Part shown: piece after piece, positions 8,661 through 18,406 of the stretch
Numbering within the stretch: the first letter of the stretch is position 1
How the letters are laid out: the number at the start of each line of letters is the position of its first letter
Translations under genes and position numbers: made by a program
From: Propylenella binzhouense
GTDB taxonomy: Bacteria; Pseudomonadota; Alphaproteobacteria; Rhizobiales; Afifellaceae
Length of the DNA: 32,066 bases
NCBI RefSeq assembly: GCF_009866965.1
Contig: NZ_SPKJ01000046.1
Location: 1-32,066, forward strand
Direction: 5' to 3'
The notes under the pieces: model-generated
What the model saw: only the letters and a program-made list of their open reading frames with translations
What the model was told of the DNA's origin: nothing
Databases searched by the model: none

Positions 8661-9361
8661 GGCGGCATGCCAGCCTGGCGGAGCTCGAGGAGCGGATCGG
8701 GTACAGGTTCAGGGATGCCGAACTGCTGCAGCGCGCGCTCACCCATGCGAGCGCGGTGGCGAACGGCGTAGAGCACCAGCCGCTCGACACCTATCAGCGC
8801 CTCGAATTCCTGGGCGACCGGGTGCTCGGCCTTGTCATCGCCGACATGCTGGACGCACATTACGAGACGGCGCCAGAGGGCGAGCTCTCGCGGCGGCTCG
8901 CCAAGCTGGTGAGCGGCGAGACCTGCGCCAAGGTCGCGAGGGAGATGGACCTGCCCGCACATCTGCGGATCGGCGGCAGCGTGAAGGGCGCGAGCCGCGC
9001 CACCGCCGGCGTGCTCGCAGATGTCTGCGAGGCCGTGATCGGCGCGGCCTATCGGGACGGCGGTCTCGACGCGGCGCGCGGGGTGGTGGAGCGGTTCTGG
9101 CGCACGCGGCTCGAGACGATGAGCGGCCCGCTCCGCGACGCCAAGACCGAGCTGCAGGAATGGTCGCACCGGCACGGCTACGGCACCCCGGTCTACGAGG
9201 AGATCAGCCGGTCCGGGCCGGACCACGCGCCGCGATTCGAGGTCGAGGTCCGGGTCGACGGCGTCGAGAGCGCCCGCGGCCAGGGGCGCGCCAAGCGGGA
9301 GGCGGAGCACGAGGCCGCCTCCGAGCTCCTGATGCGGGAGGGCGTATGGAGCCGGGAGTGA
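8657..9361 (+). CDS. rnc: Ribonuclease III
   Basis: A double-strand-specific endoribonuclease that processes rRNA precursors and structured mRNAs. The 234-residue protein has the signature RLEFLGDRVLG with Glu50 and Asp54, and the second acidic pair Asp121/Glu124 in DVCEAVIGAAYRDGG. A C-terminal dsRNA-binding domain follows (about 155-230: DAKTELQEW start, GQGRAKREAEHEAA end). The frame is open to 8615, but ATG 8657 overlaps the lepB stop (ATGA) and gives the normal family length. Its last 16 bases overlap era. Confidence 0.96.
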   Translation: MRRHASLAELEERIGYRFRDAELLQRALTHASAVANGVEHQPLDTYQRLEFLGDRVLGLVIADMLDAHYETAPEGELSRRLAKLVSGETCAKVAREMDLPAHLRIGGSVKGASRATAGVLADVCEAVIGAAYRDGGLDAARGVVERFWRTRLETMSGPLRDAKTELQEWSHRHGYGTPVYEEISRSGPDHAPRFEVEVRVDGVESARGQGRAKREAEHEAASELLMREGVWSRE

Positions 9362-10281
9362 AAGAAGGCGGTTCCGGAGCGGCGGCGACGCGGGCGGGCT
9401 TCGTCGCGCTGATCGGCGCGCCGAATGCCGGCAAGTCCACGCTCCTCAATGCGCTGGTCGGCTCCAAGGTGTCGATCGTCACCCACAAGGTGCAGACGAC
9501 GCGCGCCCTCATCCGCGGCATCGCCATACACGGGCAGTCGCAGATCGTGTTCGTCGACACGCCGGGCATCTTCCAGCCGAGGCGCCGGCTCGACCGCGCC
9601 ATGGTGACGACGGCCTGGGGCGGCGCGGCGGAGGCCGATCTGGTCGCCCTTCTCGTCGATGCGCGCAAGGGCCTCGCTGAAGAGGCCGCCGCGATCCTGG
9701 AGAAGCTCGGCGCGGAATTTCCCGCCGGCCGGCCGAAGGTCCTCGTCCTCAACAAGATCGACGTGGTGAAGCGCGACCTCCTCCTCGCGCTCGCGGCCGA
9801 GGCGAACGAGGCGGTCGCGTTCGACCGCACCTTCATGGTTTCGGCGCTCACCGGCGACGGCGTGCCGGACCTCCTCGATTATTTCGCCGCGGCCATGCCG
9901 CCCGGACCCTGGCTCTATCCCGAGGACCAGATGTCGGACCTGCCGATGCGCGCGCTCGCCGCGGAGATCACGCGCGAGAAGCTGATGACGCGGCTCCACG
10001 AGGAGCTGCCCTACGAATCCACCGTCGAGACGGAAGCCTGGACCGAGACGCCGAAGGGCGTGCGCATCGACCAGGTCGTCTATGTCGCGCGCGAGAGCCA
10101 GCGCAAGATCGTGCTCGGCAAGGGCGGGCAGACGATCAAGGCGATCTCGATGGCGGCGCGCCGCGATCTCGCCGAGATGCTCGGCAGGCCGGTCCACCTC
10201 TTCCTCTTCGTGAAGGTGCGCGAGAACTGGTCCGACGATCCCGAGCGCTATCGCGAGATGGGACTCGATTTCCCGCGCTGA
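9346..10281 (+). CDS. era: GTPase Era
   Basis: Era is an essential GTPase that binds the 3' end of 16S rRNA during 30S assembly. The 311-residue protein has the G domain: GAPNAGKS (G1, 24-31), TTR (G2), DTPG (G3, 71-74) and NKID (G4, 136-139). A C-terminal KH RNA-binding domain follows (about 215-290, with the [14 protein letters not shown] loop). ATG 9346 sits inside the rnc end, 6 bases after GGAGG. The first 15 residues are a Gly/Ala-rich extension common in alphaproteobacteria. Partner of the coupled rnc gene in rRNA maturation. Confidence 0.97.
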   Translation: MEPGVKEGGSGAAATRAGFVALIGAPNAGKSTLLNALVGSKVSIVTHKVQTTRALIRGIAIHGQSQIVFVDTPGIFQPRRRLDRAMVTTAWGGAAEADLVALLVDARKGLAEEAAAILEKLGAEFPAGRPKVLVLNKIDVVKRDLLLALAAEANEAVAFDRTFMVSALTGDGVPDLLDYFAAAMPPGPWLYPEDQMSDLPMRALAAEITREKLMTRLHEELPYESTVETEAWTETPKGVRIDQVVYVARESQRKIVLGKGGQTIKAISMAARRDLAEMLGRPVHLFLFVKVRENWSDDPERYREMGLDFPR

Positions 10282-10312
10282 GAGGGAAGGGGACGCGGGC
10301 AGGAGCCGAGCC

Positions 10313-11044
10313 ATGGAATGGAGCGAGGAGGCGATCGCGGTCGGCACACGCCGTCTCGGCGAGAGCTCCGTCATCCTGGAGGTGATGACGCGGAGCCGCG
10401 GGCGCTGCCTGGGCCTCGTTCGCGGCGGCCGCTCCAAGGCGCTGCGGCACGTGCTCCAGCCGGGCAACAGCCTGTCCGTGACCTGGCGGGCCCGTCTCGA
10501 CGAGCATCTCGGGAGCTTCCGCGTCGAGCCTCTCGGCGAACGCGCCGCCGCGATCATGGAATCGAGCGTCGCGACGTTCGGCCTGCAGCTTCTCGCCGAG
10601 CATCTCCGGCTGCTGCCCGAGCGCGATCCCCATCCCCAGCTCTACGACGTGCTCGCGGTGCTCCTCGACAATCTCGGGGATCCGGCGGTCGCGGGCGCGC
10701 TCATCGCCCGCTTCGAGCTCCTGCTCCTCGACGAGCTCGGCTTCGGGCTCGACCTCACCGCCTGCGCCGCGACCGGGACGACCGAAGACCTCGCCTTCGT
10801 CTCGCCGAAAAGCGGCCGCGCCGTGTCCCGGGAGGCCGCGCAGCCCTATCGCGACCGGCTTCTGCCGCTGCCGGCCTTCCTGCATCGCTCCGGCGCGACC
10901 TTCGACGGCGCCGACCTCGCCGGCGCCTTCGCCCTGACCGGCTATTTCCTGCAGCGCCATGTCTGGGAGGCGCGCGGCAGAACCGCGCCGGAGGTGCGCC
11001 ACGCTTTCCTGCGGGCCGTGCACGACCGGGCGATCGCGGCCTGA
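10313..11044 (+). CDS. recO: DNA repair protein RecO
   Basis: RecO acts with RecF and RecR to load RecA on gapped, SSB-coated DNA. The 243-residue protein has the N-terminal OB-fold features ([40 protein letters not shown]) and the helical C-terminal domain ([35 protein letters not shown]). The clustered zinc cysteines of some RecO proteins are absent, as is usual in this group. AGGAG at 10301-10305 sets the start, 31 bases after era. It is probably the last gene of the plus-strand cluster. Confidence 0.9.
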   Translation: MEWSEEAIAVGTRRLGESSVILEVMTRSRGRCLGLVRGGRSKALRHVLQPGNSLSVTWRARLDEHLGSFRVEPLGERAAAIMESSVATFGLQLLAEHLRLLPERDPHPQLYDVLAVLLDNLGDPAVAGALIARFELLLLDELGFGLDLTACAATGTTEDLAFVSPKSGRAVSREAAQPYRDRLLPLPAFLHRSGATFDGADLAGAFALTGYFLQRHVWEARGRTAPEVRHAFLRAVHDRAIAA

Positions 11045-11083
11045 CCGGCGGATGCGCCACCGAAACTCAGCAAGGAGGAGAGA

Positions 11084-11782
11084 ATGAAGATCACCTGGTT
11101 CGGCCATTCCGCATTCCGCGTCGAGATCGCGGACGCCGTCATCCTGATCGATCCGTTCCTGTCCGGAAATCCGACCTTCGAGGGCGACCTGACCGACGCT
11201 TCGCTCGGCTGCACGCACGTGCTCCTCACCCACGGCCACGACGACCATGTGGGCGACGCCGCGATGATCTGCGATTCGACCGGCGCCCAGCTCGTCGGAT
11301 CGTTCGAGGTCTGCATGTGGCTGAGCGGGCAGGGCGCCGCGAACATCAATCCCGGCAATCACGGCGGCACGGTCGATTGCGGGCCGTTCACGGTCTCCCT
11401 GGTGAACGCGCTCCATTCCTCCTCGACCATCAAGGACGGACGCCCGGTCTATCTCGGCAACCCGCTCGGGCTGGTCGTGAAGGCGCCCGGGGAGCCGGTG
11501 CTCTACCACATGGGCGATACCGAGATCTTCGGCGACATGGCGCTCATCGACGAGATCCATCGGCCGGAGATCGGGATCGTGCCGATCGGCGACCGCTTCA
11601 CCATGGGCGCGAGGACGGCGGCGATGGCCTGCCGCCGCTACTTCCATTTCCGGCACGTGATCCCGGCCCATTACGCGACCTTCCCGCTCCTCGACCAGAG
11701 CGCGGAGGCCTTCGTGCGCGAGATGGGCGAGGACGGCGCGAAGGTGCTCGTGCCGGAACGCGGCAGACCCATCACGCTCTGA
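11084..11782 (+). CDS. UPF0173 metal-dependent hydrolase (metallo-beta-lactamase fold)
   Basis: The 232-residue protein has a metallo-beta-lactamase fold with the metal motif TH-GHDDHVGD (His50, His52, Asp54, His55), HMGDTEIFGDM for the bridging Asp region, and IPAHYATFPLL near the end for the last His ligand. UPF0173 proteins are predicted hydrolases without an assigned substrate. A strong AAGGAGGAGA lies just before the ATG, suggesting high translation. It stands 39 bases after recO and 69 before gatC, so it could be read with either. Confidence 0.85.
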   Translation: MKITWFGHSAFRVEIADAVILIDPFLSGNPTFEGDLTDASLGCTHVLLTHGHDDHVGDAAMICDSTGAQLVGSFEVCMWLSGQGAANINPGNHGGTVDCGPFTVSLVNALHSSSTIKDGRPVYLGNPLGLVVKAPGEPVLYHMGDTEIFGDMALIDEIHRPEIGIVPIGDRFTMGARTAAMACRRYFHFRHVIPAHYATFPLLDQSAEAFVREMGEDGAKVLVPERGRPITL

Positions 11783-11851
11783 GCCGCCGGCGTTGTCTCG
11801 CGCGTCCCGCCGTTCTATAGCCGGTCGCATCCGTTCCAGCCGGGATTGCCC

Positions 11852-12139
11852 GTGTCCGTCGATATCGCCACCGTCAAGCGCGTCGCCCATCTCGCCCGCA
11901 TCCGCGTCACCGAGGAGGAGGCCGCGGCGCTGCAGGGCGAGCTCAACGCCATCCTCGGCTTCGTGGAACAGCTGAACGAGGTGGACGTCGCCGGCGTGGA
12001 GCCGATGACGTCCGTCATCCCGATGGCCGTGAAGCGGCGCGAGGACGTCGTCGACGACGGCGGCATCGCCGCCGACATCGTCCGCAACGCGCCGCTCACG
12101 GACGAGAACTACTTCCTCGTCCCGAAGGTCGTGGAGTAG
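11852..12139 (+). CDS. gatC: Asp-tRNA(Asn)/Glu-tRNA(Gln) amidotransferase subunit C
   Basis: GatC is the small chaperone-like subunit of the GatCAB complex, which converts mischarged Glu-tRNA(Gln) or Asp-tRNA(Asn) to the correct amide form. The 95-residue sequence [37 protein letters not shown] and [19 protein letters not shown] is typical. The frame could begin at TTG 11846, but GTG 11852 gives the standard MSVD start. Subunit A follows 114 bases downstream. Subunit B is not in the window. Confidence 0.94.
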   Translation: MSVDIATVKRVAHLARIRVTEEEAAALQGELNAILGFVEQLNEVDVAGVEPMTSVIPMAVKRREDVVDDGGIAADIVRNAPLTDENYFLVPKVVE

Positions 12140-12253
12140 GCGTGATCCTCCGGCCGCGGCCGGGATCCCGCGCGGCGATGCGGTGCGGGACCTCCGGATC
12201 GGCGCCATTCCGTCTCCTGCGAGACGCATCTTGAAGAAGCACGTACAGGCCGC

Positions 12254-13732
12254 ATGAGCGAACTCACCGCCCTCACGATCGCCGGCATCCGCGAAGGGCT
12301 GCGCCGGAAGGACTTCTCGGCCGTCGAGCTGACGGAGGCCTATCTCGCGGCGATCGAGCGCTTCAACCAGGCGTTCAACGCCTATGTCGCAGTGACGCCC
12401 GAGCGGGCCCTGGAGATGGCCGGGGAATCCGACCGGCGCATCGCGGAAGGCGAAGCGCGCGCGCTCGAGGGCGTGCCGCTCGGGATCAAGGACCTCTTCT
12501 GCACGAAGGGAATCCACAGCCAGGCCGCGAGCCACGTCCTGGACGGCTTCAAGCCGCCCTACGAATCGACCGTCACCGCCAATCTCTGGCGCGACGGCGG
12601 CGTCATGCTCGGCAAGCTCAACATGGACGAGTTCGCGATGGGCTCGTCCAACGAGACCAGCTATTACGGCCCCGTCGTGAACCCGTGGCGCCGGCGCGGC
12701 GGCAACGCGCAGCTGGTGCCCGGCGGCTCTTCCGGCGGCTCGGCCGCGGCGGTCGCGGCGCATCTCTGCGCCGGCGCGACGGCGACCGACACCGGCGGCT
12801 CGATCCGCCAGCCCGCCGCCTTCACCGGCACGGTCGGCATCAAGCCGACCTACGGGCGCTGCTCGCGCCGGGGCATCGTCGCCTTCGCCTCCTCGCTCGA
12901 CCAGGCCGGGCCGATCGCCCGCACCGTGCGGGACGCGGCGATCATGCTCCGCACGATGGCCTCCGTGGACCCGAAGGACACGACGTCGGCGGACGTCGAG
13001 GTGCCGGACTACGAGGCCGCGATCGGCGAGAGCGTGAAGGGCCTCCGGATCGGGATCCCCAGGGAATACCGGGTCGACGGCATGCCGGAGGAGATCGAGA
13101 AGCTGTGGCAGGCCGGCATGGACTGGTACCGCGCCGCCGGTGCCGAGCTCGTCGAGATCTCGCTGCCGCATACGAAATACGCGCTGCCGGCCTATTACAT
13201 CGTCGCGCCGGCCGAGGCCTCGTCCAACCTCGCGCGCTATGACGGGGTGCGCTACGGGCTCCGCGTGCCGGGCGACGATATCGTCGACATGTACGAGAAG
13301 ACCCGGGCGGCGGGCTTCGGCCGCGAGGTGAAGCGGCGCGTGCTGATCGGCACCTACGTTCTTTCAGCCGGCTATTACGACGCCTATTATCTCCGGGCGC
13401 AGAAGGTCCGCACCCTCATCAAGCGCGACTTCGAGGAGGCGTTCCAGGCCGGGATCGACGCGATCCTCACGCCGGCAACGCCATCCTCCGCGTTCGGGAT
13501 CGGCGAGAAGGCGGGAGGCGACCCCGTCGAGATGTACCTGAACGACATCTTCACGGTGACCGTGAACATGGCCGGCCTGCCGGGGATCGCCGTGCCGGCG
13601 GGTCTCGACCCGGCGGGCCTGCCGCTCGGGCTGCAGCTCATCGGCCGGCCCTTCGACGAGGCGACGCTCTTCCGCGCAGCGCAGGTGATCGAGGATTCCG
13701 CCGGCAGCTTCACGCCGGAAGCCTGGTGGTGA
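12254..13732 (+). CDS. gatA: Asp-tRNA(Asn)/Glu-tRNA(Gln) amidotransferase subunit A
   Basis: GatA is the glutaminase subunit that releases ammonia for the transamidation. The 492-residue amidase-signature protein shows Lys79 in [10 protein letters not shown], the [13 protein letters not shown] loop (157-169) with the cis-Ser, and the nucleophile Ser183 in [24 protein letters not shown] and [21 protein letters not shown] are GatA-specific stretches separating it from general amidases. The ribosome site is weak. It ends 12 bases before the convergent DUF488 gene. In many relatives gatB lies close by with a small acetyltransferase between; here the acetyltransferase is present (14414) but gatB is not. 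Confidence 0.96.
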   Translation: MSELTALTIAGIREGLRRKDFSAVELTEAYLAAIERFNQAFNAYVAVTPERALEMAGESDRRIAEGEARALEGVPLGIKDLFCTKGIHSQAASHVLDGFKPPYESTVTANLWRDGGVMLGKLNMDEFAMGSSNETSYYGPVVNPWRRRGGNAQLVPGGSSGGSAAAVAAHLCAGATATDTGGSIRQPAAFTGTVGIKPTYGRCSRRGIVAFASSLDQAGPIARTVRDAAIMLRTMASVDPKDTTSADVEVPDYEAAIGESVKGLRIGIPREYRVDGMPEEIEKLWQAGMDWYRAAGAELVEISLPHTKYALPAYYIVAPAEASSNLARYDGVRYGLRVPGDDIVDMYEKTRAAGFGREVKRRVLIGTYVLSAGYYDAYYLRAQKVRTLIKRDFEEAFQAGIDAILTPATPSSAFGIGEKAGGDPVEMYLNDIFTVTVNMAGLPGIAVPAGLDPAGLPLGLQLIGRPFDEATLFRAAQVIEDSAGSFTPEAWW

Positions 13733-13744
13733 GCGCGGCCTCGA

Positions 13745-14128
13745 TTAGGCGCCGGCCGGACCGCGGCCCCGCAGCCTTTCCTCCAGCACCGCCTTCAGCA
13801 CCGTGGCGTTGTTGCGCGCCTCGTTCTTCGAGGCGAAGAGCAGCGTGACCGGGCCTTCGCGGGTAAGCGCCGCGAGCCGGTCGAGTTCGCCCTCGCGCCC
13901 GGCGAGCTCGGCCCGGTAGAGCGCGCGGAACGCCTCCCAGTCCTCCGGCCGGCCGTGATAGCGCCGCCGCAGATCCGCGCTCGGCGCGAGGTCCTTCGCC
14001 CATTCGTCGACCGCCGCCTCGGCCTTCGTCATCCCGCGCGGCCAGAGCCTGTCGACGAGCACGCGCCGGCCGTCCGAAGGATCGGGCGGTTCATAGATCC
14101 GCTTCAGGCCGATCCGGCTCTCTGGCAT
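13745..14128 (-). CDS. DUF488 (YeaO-like) family protein
   Basis: The 127-residue protein belongs to the DUF488 family: IGLKRIYEPPDPSDGRRVLV, DRLWPRGMTKAEAAVDEW, RRYHGRPEDWEAFRALYRAEL and VTLLFASKNEARNNATVLKAVLEE are its conserved stretches. Its biochemical role is not established. The frame stays open far upstream, but ATG 14128 is preceded by GGGAGGGAAG and starts at the family's usual point. It is convergent with gatA and divergent from the acetyltransferase. Confidence 0.88.
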   Translation of the reverse strand: MPESRIGLKRIYEPPDPSDGRRVLVDRLWPRGMTKAEAAVDEWAKDLAPSADLRRRYHGRPEDWEAFRALYRAELAGREGELDRLAALTREGPVTLLFASKNEARNNATVLKAVLEERLRGRGPAGA

Positions 14129-14367
14129 CTTCCCTCCCTCGCATCCCGCGCCTTCTCCGGCCGGCAGCGGCATTCCGGCCAGAAGCGCCGGCATCAGGCG
14201 CCGAGTCCGCCATTGTAGCCGATTTCCACCGACCGAACGCCTGGAAGCCGGCGGCTTATGGTAAGGCCGGTCTCGATCGTATAGCCTTCCGCGCGCGGCG
14301 CAGGATGCGGCTGCGGCTGCGACCGCCGGAGCCCGCCGATCGCCGCGCGACGAAGGAGGACGGTGCC

Positions 14368-14409
14368 ATGATACTCGGCCTTTCGATCGCCCCGGCTGCG
14401 ACGGGCTGA
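14368..14409 (+). CDS. Possible 13-codon leader ORF before the acetyltransferase gene
   Basis: ATG at 14368 encodes MILGLSIAPAATG and stops at 14409, 4 bases before the next start at 14414. It has the best ribosome site in the region, AGGAGGA at 14354-14360, whereas the acetyltransferase ATG has none of its own. The larger frame cannot use that site, because it is closed by TGA at 14369-14371. Ribosomes finishing the mini-ORF could restart on the next ATG. Its translation is inferred only from the ribosome site and the spacing. Confidence 0.35.
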   Translation: MILGLSIAPAATG

Positions 14410-14413
14410 CGCC

Positions 14414-14749
14414 ATGGGCGAGTCCGCACCCGAAGTCCGCGACAATGCCGCCGCCCACCGGCTCGAGGTGGAGATCGACGGCAAGCTCGCCATCGTCGAC
14501 TACAACCTGATCTCCGGCGGCATCGTGGTCGCCCATACCGAGGTACCGCCGCCGCTCGAGGGGCGCGGCATCGCGAGCGCGATGTACCGGGCGCTGATCG
14601 CACGGGCGCGGGAGGAGGGGCGGCGCGTCATCCCGGTCTGCCCCGTCTTCGCACTCTACCTGAAGCGGCATGCGGAAGCGCAGGACGTGCTCGATCCGGG
14701 CTACCGGCGCTCGCTCGGCCTGCCGCCCCTCGAGCCTCCCGCCTCCTGA
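14414..14749 (+). CDS. YjdJ-like GNAT-fold N-acetyltransferase
   Basis: The 111-residue small GNAT-type protein shows the pattern of this family (COG2388): [20 protein letters not shown], then [21 protein letters not shown] with the acetyl-CoA phosphate loop, then [24 protein letters not shown]. These proteins are compact acetyltransferases of unknown substrate. There is no Shine-Dalgarno directly before ATG 14414; translation may be coupled to the mini-ORF at 14368. Related genes often lie by gatA in Rhizobiales. A hairpin follows 6 bases after the stop. Confidence 0.85.
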   Translation: MGESAPEVRDNAAAHRLEVEIDGKLAIVDYNLISGGIVVAHTEVPPPLEGRGIASAMYRALIARAREEGRRVIPVCPVFALYLKRHAEAQDVLDPGYRRSLGLPPLEPPAS

Positions 14750-14755
14750 AGCGGC

Positions 14756-14778
14756 CAGCCGGGCAGGGTGCCCGGCTG
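14756..14778 (+). terminator. Hairpin without T-run after the acetyltransferase gene
   Basis: CAGCCGGGCA, loop GGG, TGCCCGGCTG: a perfect 10-bp stem starting 7 bases after the stop. There is no T-tract, so termination strength is uncertain; it could instead protect the mRNA 3' end. Confidence 0.5.
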
Positions 14779-14892
14779 CACGTCCGCGTGTGGCCAAACC
14801 GGCCCGGTCCGCGTAGAAGGGCCCGTCCTGTCGTTTCGACTCGGCAAAGCCGGGGTCGACCCGCACCGGGACCAATCACGCCGGAAGCGCCC

Positions 14893-15815
<923 letters not shown>

Positions 15816-15819
<4 letters not shown>

Positions 15820-16577
15820 ACCTCTACGCGATCAGGGCGATCTACGGCTTCGAGATGGCGCGGACCTTCCGCACGCTGCTCCAGAGCGTCGTCTCGCCGG
15901 TCATCTCGACCTCGCTCTATTTCGTCGTCTTCGGCTCCGCGATCGGCTCGCGCATCGCGGAGGTCGACGGCGTGAGTTACGGCGCCTTCATCGTGCCGGG
16001 GCTCATCATGCTGTCGCTCCTGACGCAGAGCATTTCGAACGCCTCGTTCGGCATCTATTTCCCGAAATTCACGGGAACGATCTACGAGGTGCTCTCGGCA
16101 CCCGTGTCGTACTGGGAGATCGTGGTCGGCTATGTCGGCGCGGCGGCGACCAAGTCCATGATGCTCGGGCTCATCATCCTGGCGACCGCGAGCCTCTTCG
16201 TGCCGCTCAGGATCGAGCACCCGGTCTGGATGTTCGGCTTTCTCGTGCTGACGGCCGCCACCTTCAGCCTGTTCGGATTCATCATCGGGATCTGGGCGGA
16301 CGGCTTCGAGAAGCTGCAGCTGGTGCCGCTCCTGATCGTGACGCCGCTCACCTTTCTCGGCGGCAGCTTCTATTCGATCGACATGCTGCCGCCGCTCTGG
16401 CGGACGCTCACCTTCTTCAATCCCGTCGTCTATCTCGTCAGCGGCTTCCGCTGGAGCTTCTACGGGAGCTCGGATGTCGGAATAGAAGTGAGCCTCGCAA
16501 TGACGCTCGTCTTCCTGGCGGTCTGCCTGGCGCTGGTGGCCTGGATCTTCCGGACCGGCTACCGGCTGAAAAGCTGA
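15816..16577 (+). CDS. ABC-2 type exporter, permease protein
   Basis: The 253-residue membrane subunit has six predicted hydrophobic segments and the ABC-2 signature region ([20 protein letters not shown], then [19 protein letters not shown]). The N-terminus, [20 protein letters not shown], is the elbow helix usual in YadH-like permeases. It starts inside the stop of the ATPase gene, with GGGAG just upstream. The two proteins form a half-transporter dimer in the inner membrane. Substrate unknown; lipid, polysaccharide or drug export are all known in this family. Confidence 0.92.
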
Positions 16578-16594
16578 GGGCCCGCATGGGGCCC
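16578..16594. terminator. Small hairpin between convergent genes
   Basis: GGGCCC, loop GCATG, GGGCCC directly after the permease stop and 15 bases before the stop of the convergent 43-codon gene. There is no T-run, so this is a weak terminator candidate. Confidence 0.3.
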
Positions 16595-16608
16595 CGCGAG
16601 CCGGTCCG

Positions 16609-16740
16609 TCAGCCTCGCCTGCGGTGCCGCGCGAGGACCTTCACGGGGACGGGACGGGGAGCCGCGATGCTCGCGACCCCGGCGAGCACGAACCCTGCCG
16701 CGGCGGCGAGAAATGCGATCAAGGCCAGCTCGGACATCAT
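16609..16740 (-). CDS. Small single-pass membrane protein, 43 residues
   Basis: The minus-strand ATG at 16740 opens a 43-codon frame. It begins MMSELALIAFLAAAAG, has one hydrophobic segment (about residues 5-27) and ends in a short basic tail (VKVLARHRRRG). A strong purine-rich ribosome site (GGGAGGGGG) lies immediately upstream. The arrangement of Met, one helix and a positive C-terminus fits an N-out, C-in small membrane protein. I do not recognise the family. It lies between the ABC permease and the Nudix gene, is divergent from the latter, and shares an intergenic region with it. Confidence 0.55.
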   Translation of the reverse strand: MMSELALIAFLAAAAGFVLAGVASIAAPRPVPVKVLARHRRRG

Positions 16741-16896
16741 GTCCCCCTCCCGTCATGCGGGCCGTTCGGGTGTCTCCGGCCTCGTCTGCGGCCGCCGGGC
16801 ACCCGCCCGCGATGACTTCATCAGTCCTCAGAAAGATGAAGCTCACATTGCGCTGGATCAAGCGGCGGCGCGCGAATTTTCGCCGGGGGTGGTGCG

Positions 16897-17367
16897 GTGC
16901 CGAAGCTGAGCGCCGGCATTCTGATGTACCGGCCTGCGGAGAGCGGCCTCGAGGCGCTCCTCGTCCATCCCGGCGGGCCGTTCTGGAAGAGCCGCGACCT
17001 CGGCGCCTGGTCTATTCCGAAAGGGGAGATCGAGCCGGACGAGGATCCCGAGCAGGCCGCCCGGCGCGAGTTCCGCGAAGAGCTCGGGATCGCGCCTGAC
17101 GGGCCGCTCCGGCCGCTCGGGCGCGTCCGGCAGAAGGGCGGCAAGGTCGTGGCGGCGTTCGCGGTCCTGGGTGATCTCGACGCCGGTTCGGTGGCGAGCA
17201 ATCTCTGCACGGTGGAATGGCCGCCCCGGAGCGGGCGGACCGTGGTCTTTCCCGAGATCGATCGCGCCGCGTGGTTTCCTTTGCCGGTCGCCCGCGAGAA
17301 GATATTGGAGGGACAGCGGCCGCTCATCGATCGCCTCGAGGAGATGGTCGCAAGCGCGCCGGATTGA
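16897..17367 (+). CDS. Nudix hydrolase
   Basis: The 156-residue protein has a complete Nudix box at 43-65 (G-x5-E-x7-REFREELGI), so it should hydrolyse a nucleoside diphosphate linked to another moiety with Mg2+. The surroundings SAGILMYR, GAWSIPKGEIEPDE and FPEIDRAAWFPLPVAREKI resemble the diadenosine-polyphosphate or NTP-cleaving 'NUDIX domain' proteins of Rhizobiales; the substrate is not determinable. It starts with GTG at 16897 with a G-rich, non-ideal ribosome site. It lies 54 bases before the HMG-CoA-lyase-like gene, in the same direction. Confidence 0.9.
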   Translation: MPKLSAGILMYRPAESGLEALLVHPGGPFWKSRDLGAWSIPKGEIEPDEDPEQAARREFREELGIAPDGPLRPLGRVRQKGGKVVAAFAVLGDLDAGSVASNLCTVEWPPRSGRTVVFPEIDRAAWFPLPVAREKILEGQRPLIDRLEEMVASAPD

Positions 17368-17421
17368 CCGCATCCGGCTCGGAAGGCCGCGCCAGGCGGC
17401 CGGCAATGGAGGAGGCATCGG

Positions 17422-18378
17422 ATGTCCGGACTGCCGAAGCACGTCGAGATCAACGAGGAGGGGCCGCGCGAGGGCTTCCAGATCGAGAAGGCGCCGATCC
17501 CGACGGCGCACAAGATCGAGCTCATCGACGCCCTTTCCGAAACGGGCGTCAGGCACATCCAGGTCGCCTCCTTCGTGAGCCCGAAGCACGTGCCCGGCTG
17601 GGCCGATGCCGACGCCGTGGTCGAAGGCTTCCGCAAGCGCGAAGGCGTCGACTACACGGCGCTCTGGCTGAACGCGAAGGGCTTCGAGCGCGCGCTCGCC
17701 CACCGCGACAGGCTCGCCATCACGGGCTCGATCCGCATCTGCGCCTCCGAGCCGTTCCTGATGCGCAACCAGCGCATCGACTTCGCGACCAACATCGCCA
17801 ACGAGCATGCCCAGATGGAAGTCTACAAGGCCGCCGGGATCCCGGTGACCGCGATCGGCGTGATGGCGGCCTTCGGCTGCAACTTCCAGGGCGACATCCC
17901 GACCGCGCGGGTCCTCGAGGCGATCGGCCAGGCGCTCGAGATCGCCGCGGCGCACGATCTGAAGCCGCGCGAGGTGCGGCTCGCCGACACCATGGCCTGG
18001 GCGACGCCCGTGCATATCCGGCGGACGGTCGGGGCCGTGCAGGACGCCTATCCGGAGCTCGACATCGTCCTCCATCTCCACGATACGCGCGGCATGGCGG
18101 TGGCGAACGCCTTTGCCGGCCTCGAGATGGGCGTCGCGCGCTACGATTCCGCGGTCGCGGGGCTCGGCGGCTGCCCCTTCGCGGGCCATGCCGGTGCGGC
18201 CGGCAACATCTGCACGGAGGATCTCGTCTTCCTGTGCGAGGAGATGGGGATCGAGACCGGCATCGATCTCGACCGGCTGATCGAGGTGGGGAACCTCGCC
18301 GAGCGCATCTTCGGCCGGCAGCTGCCGGGATCGGTGATGCACGGCGGCACCCTCCGCCGCTTCCGCGCCGCCGCATAA
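17422..18378 (+). CDS. HMG-CoA-lyase-like (HMGL family) protein
   Basis: The 318-residue TIM-barrel lyase is of the HMGL/DRE-TIM family, which cleaves or forms C-C bonds of acyl-CoA substrates. It has the lyase active-site loop GLGGCPFAGHAGAAGNICTE with Cys251, the metal motif HLHDTRG (218-224) and Asn262. One change stands out: the family's N-terminal GPRDGLQ, whose Asp binds the metal, reads GPREGFQ here (Arg16, Glu17). Glu could still bind the metal. The enzyme may therefore act on a substrate other than HMG-CoA. A very strong ribosome site (GGAGGAGG) precedes it. No leucine-catabolism genes lie nearby to support a degradation role. Confidence 0.8.
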   Translation: MSGLPKHVEINEEGPREGFQIEKAPIPTAHKIELIDALSETGVRHIQVASFVSPKHVPGWADADAVVEGFRKREGVDYTALWLNAKGFERALAHRDRLAITGSIRICASEPFLMRNQRIDFATNIANEHAQMEVYKAAGIPVTAIGVMAAFGCNFQGDIPTARVLEAIGQALEIAAAHDLKPREVRLADTMAWATPVHIRRTVGAVQDAYPELDIVLHLHDTRGMAVANAFAGLEMGVARYDSAVAGLGGCPFAGHAGAAGNICTEDLVFLCEEMGIETGIDLDRLIEVGNLAERIFGRQLPGSVMHGGTLRRFRAAA

Positions 18379-18406
18379 GCGGCGGCCGAGGGGTCCTGGC
18401 CTGGGG

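Noticed and set aside
12140-12253. GC-rich partial palindromes between gatC and gatA as a terminator or riboswitch
   Set aside because: The stems are imperfect, there is no T-run and no recognisable riboswitch core, and the two genes belong to one complex.
10136-13171. 1011-codon minus-strand open frame
   Set aside because: It spans era, recO, UPF0173, gatC and gatA in antisense and has low-complexity composition without motifs.
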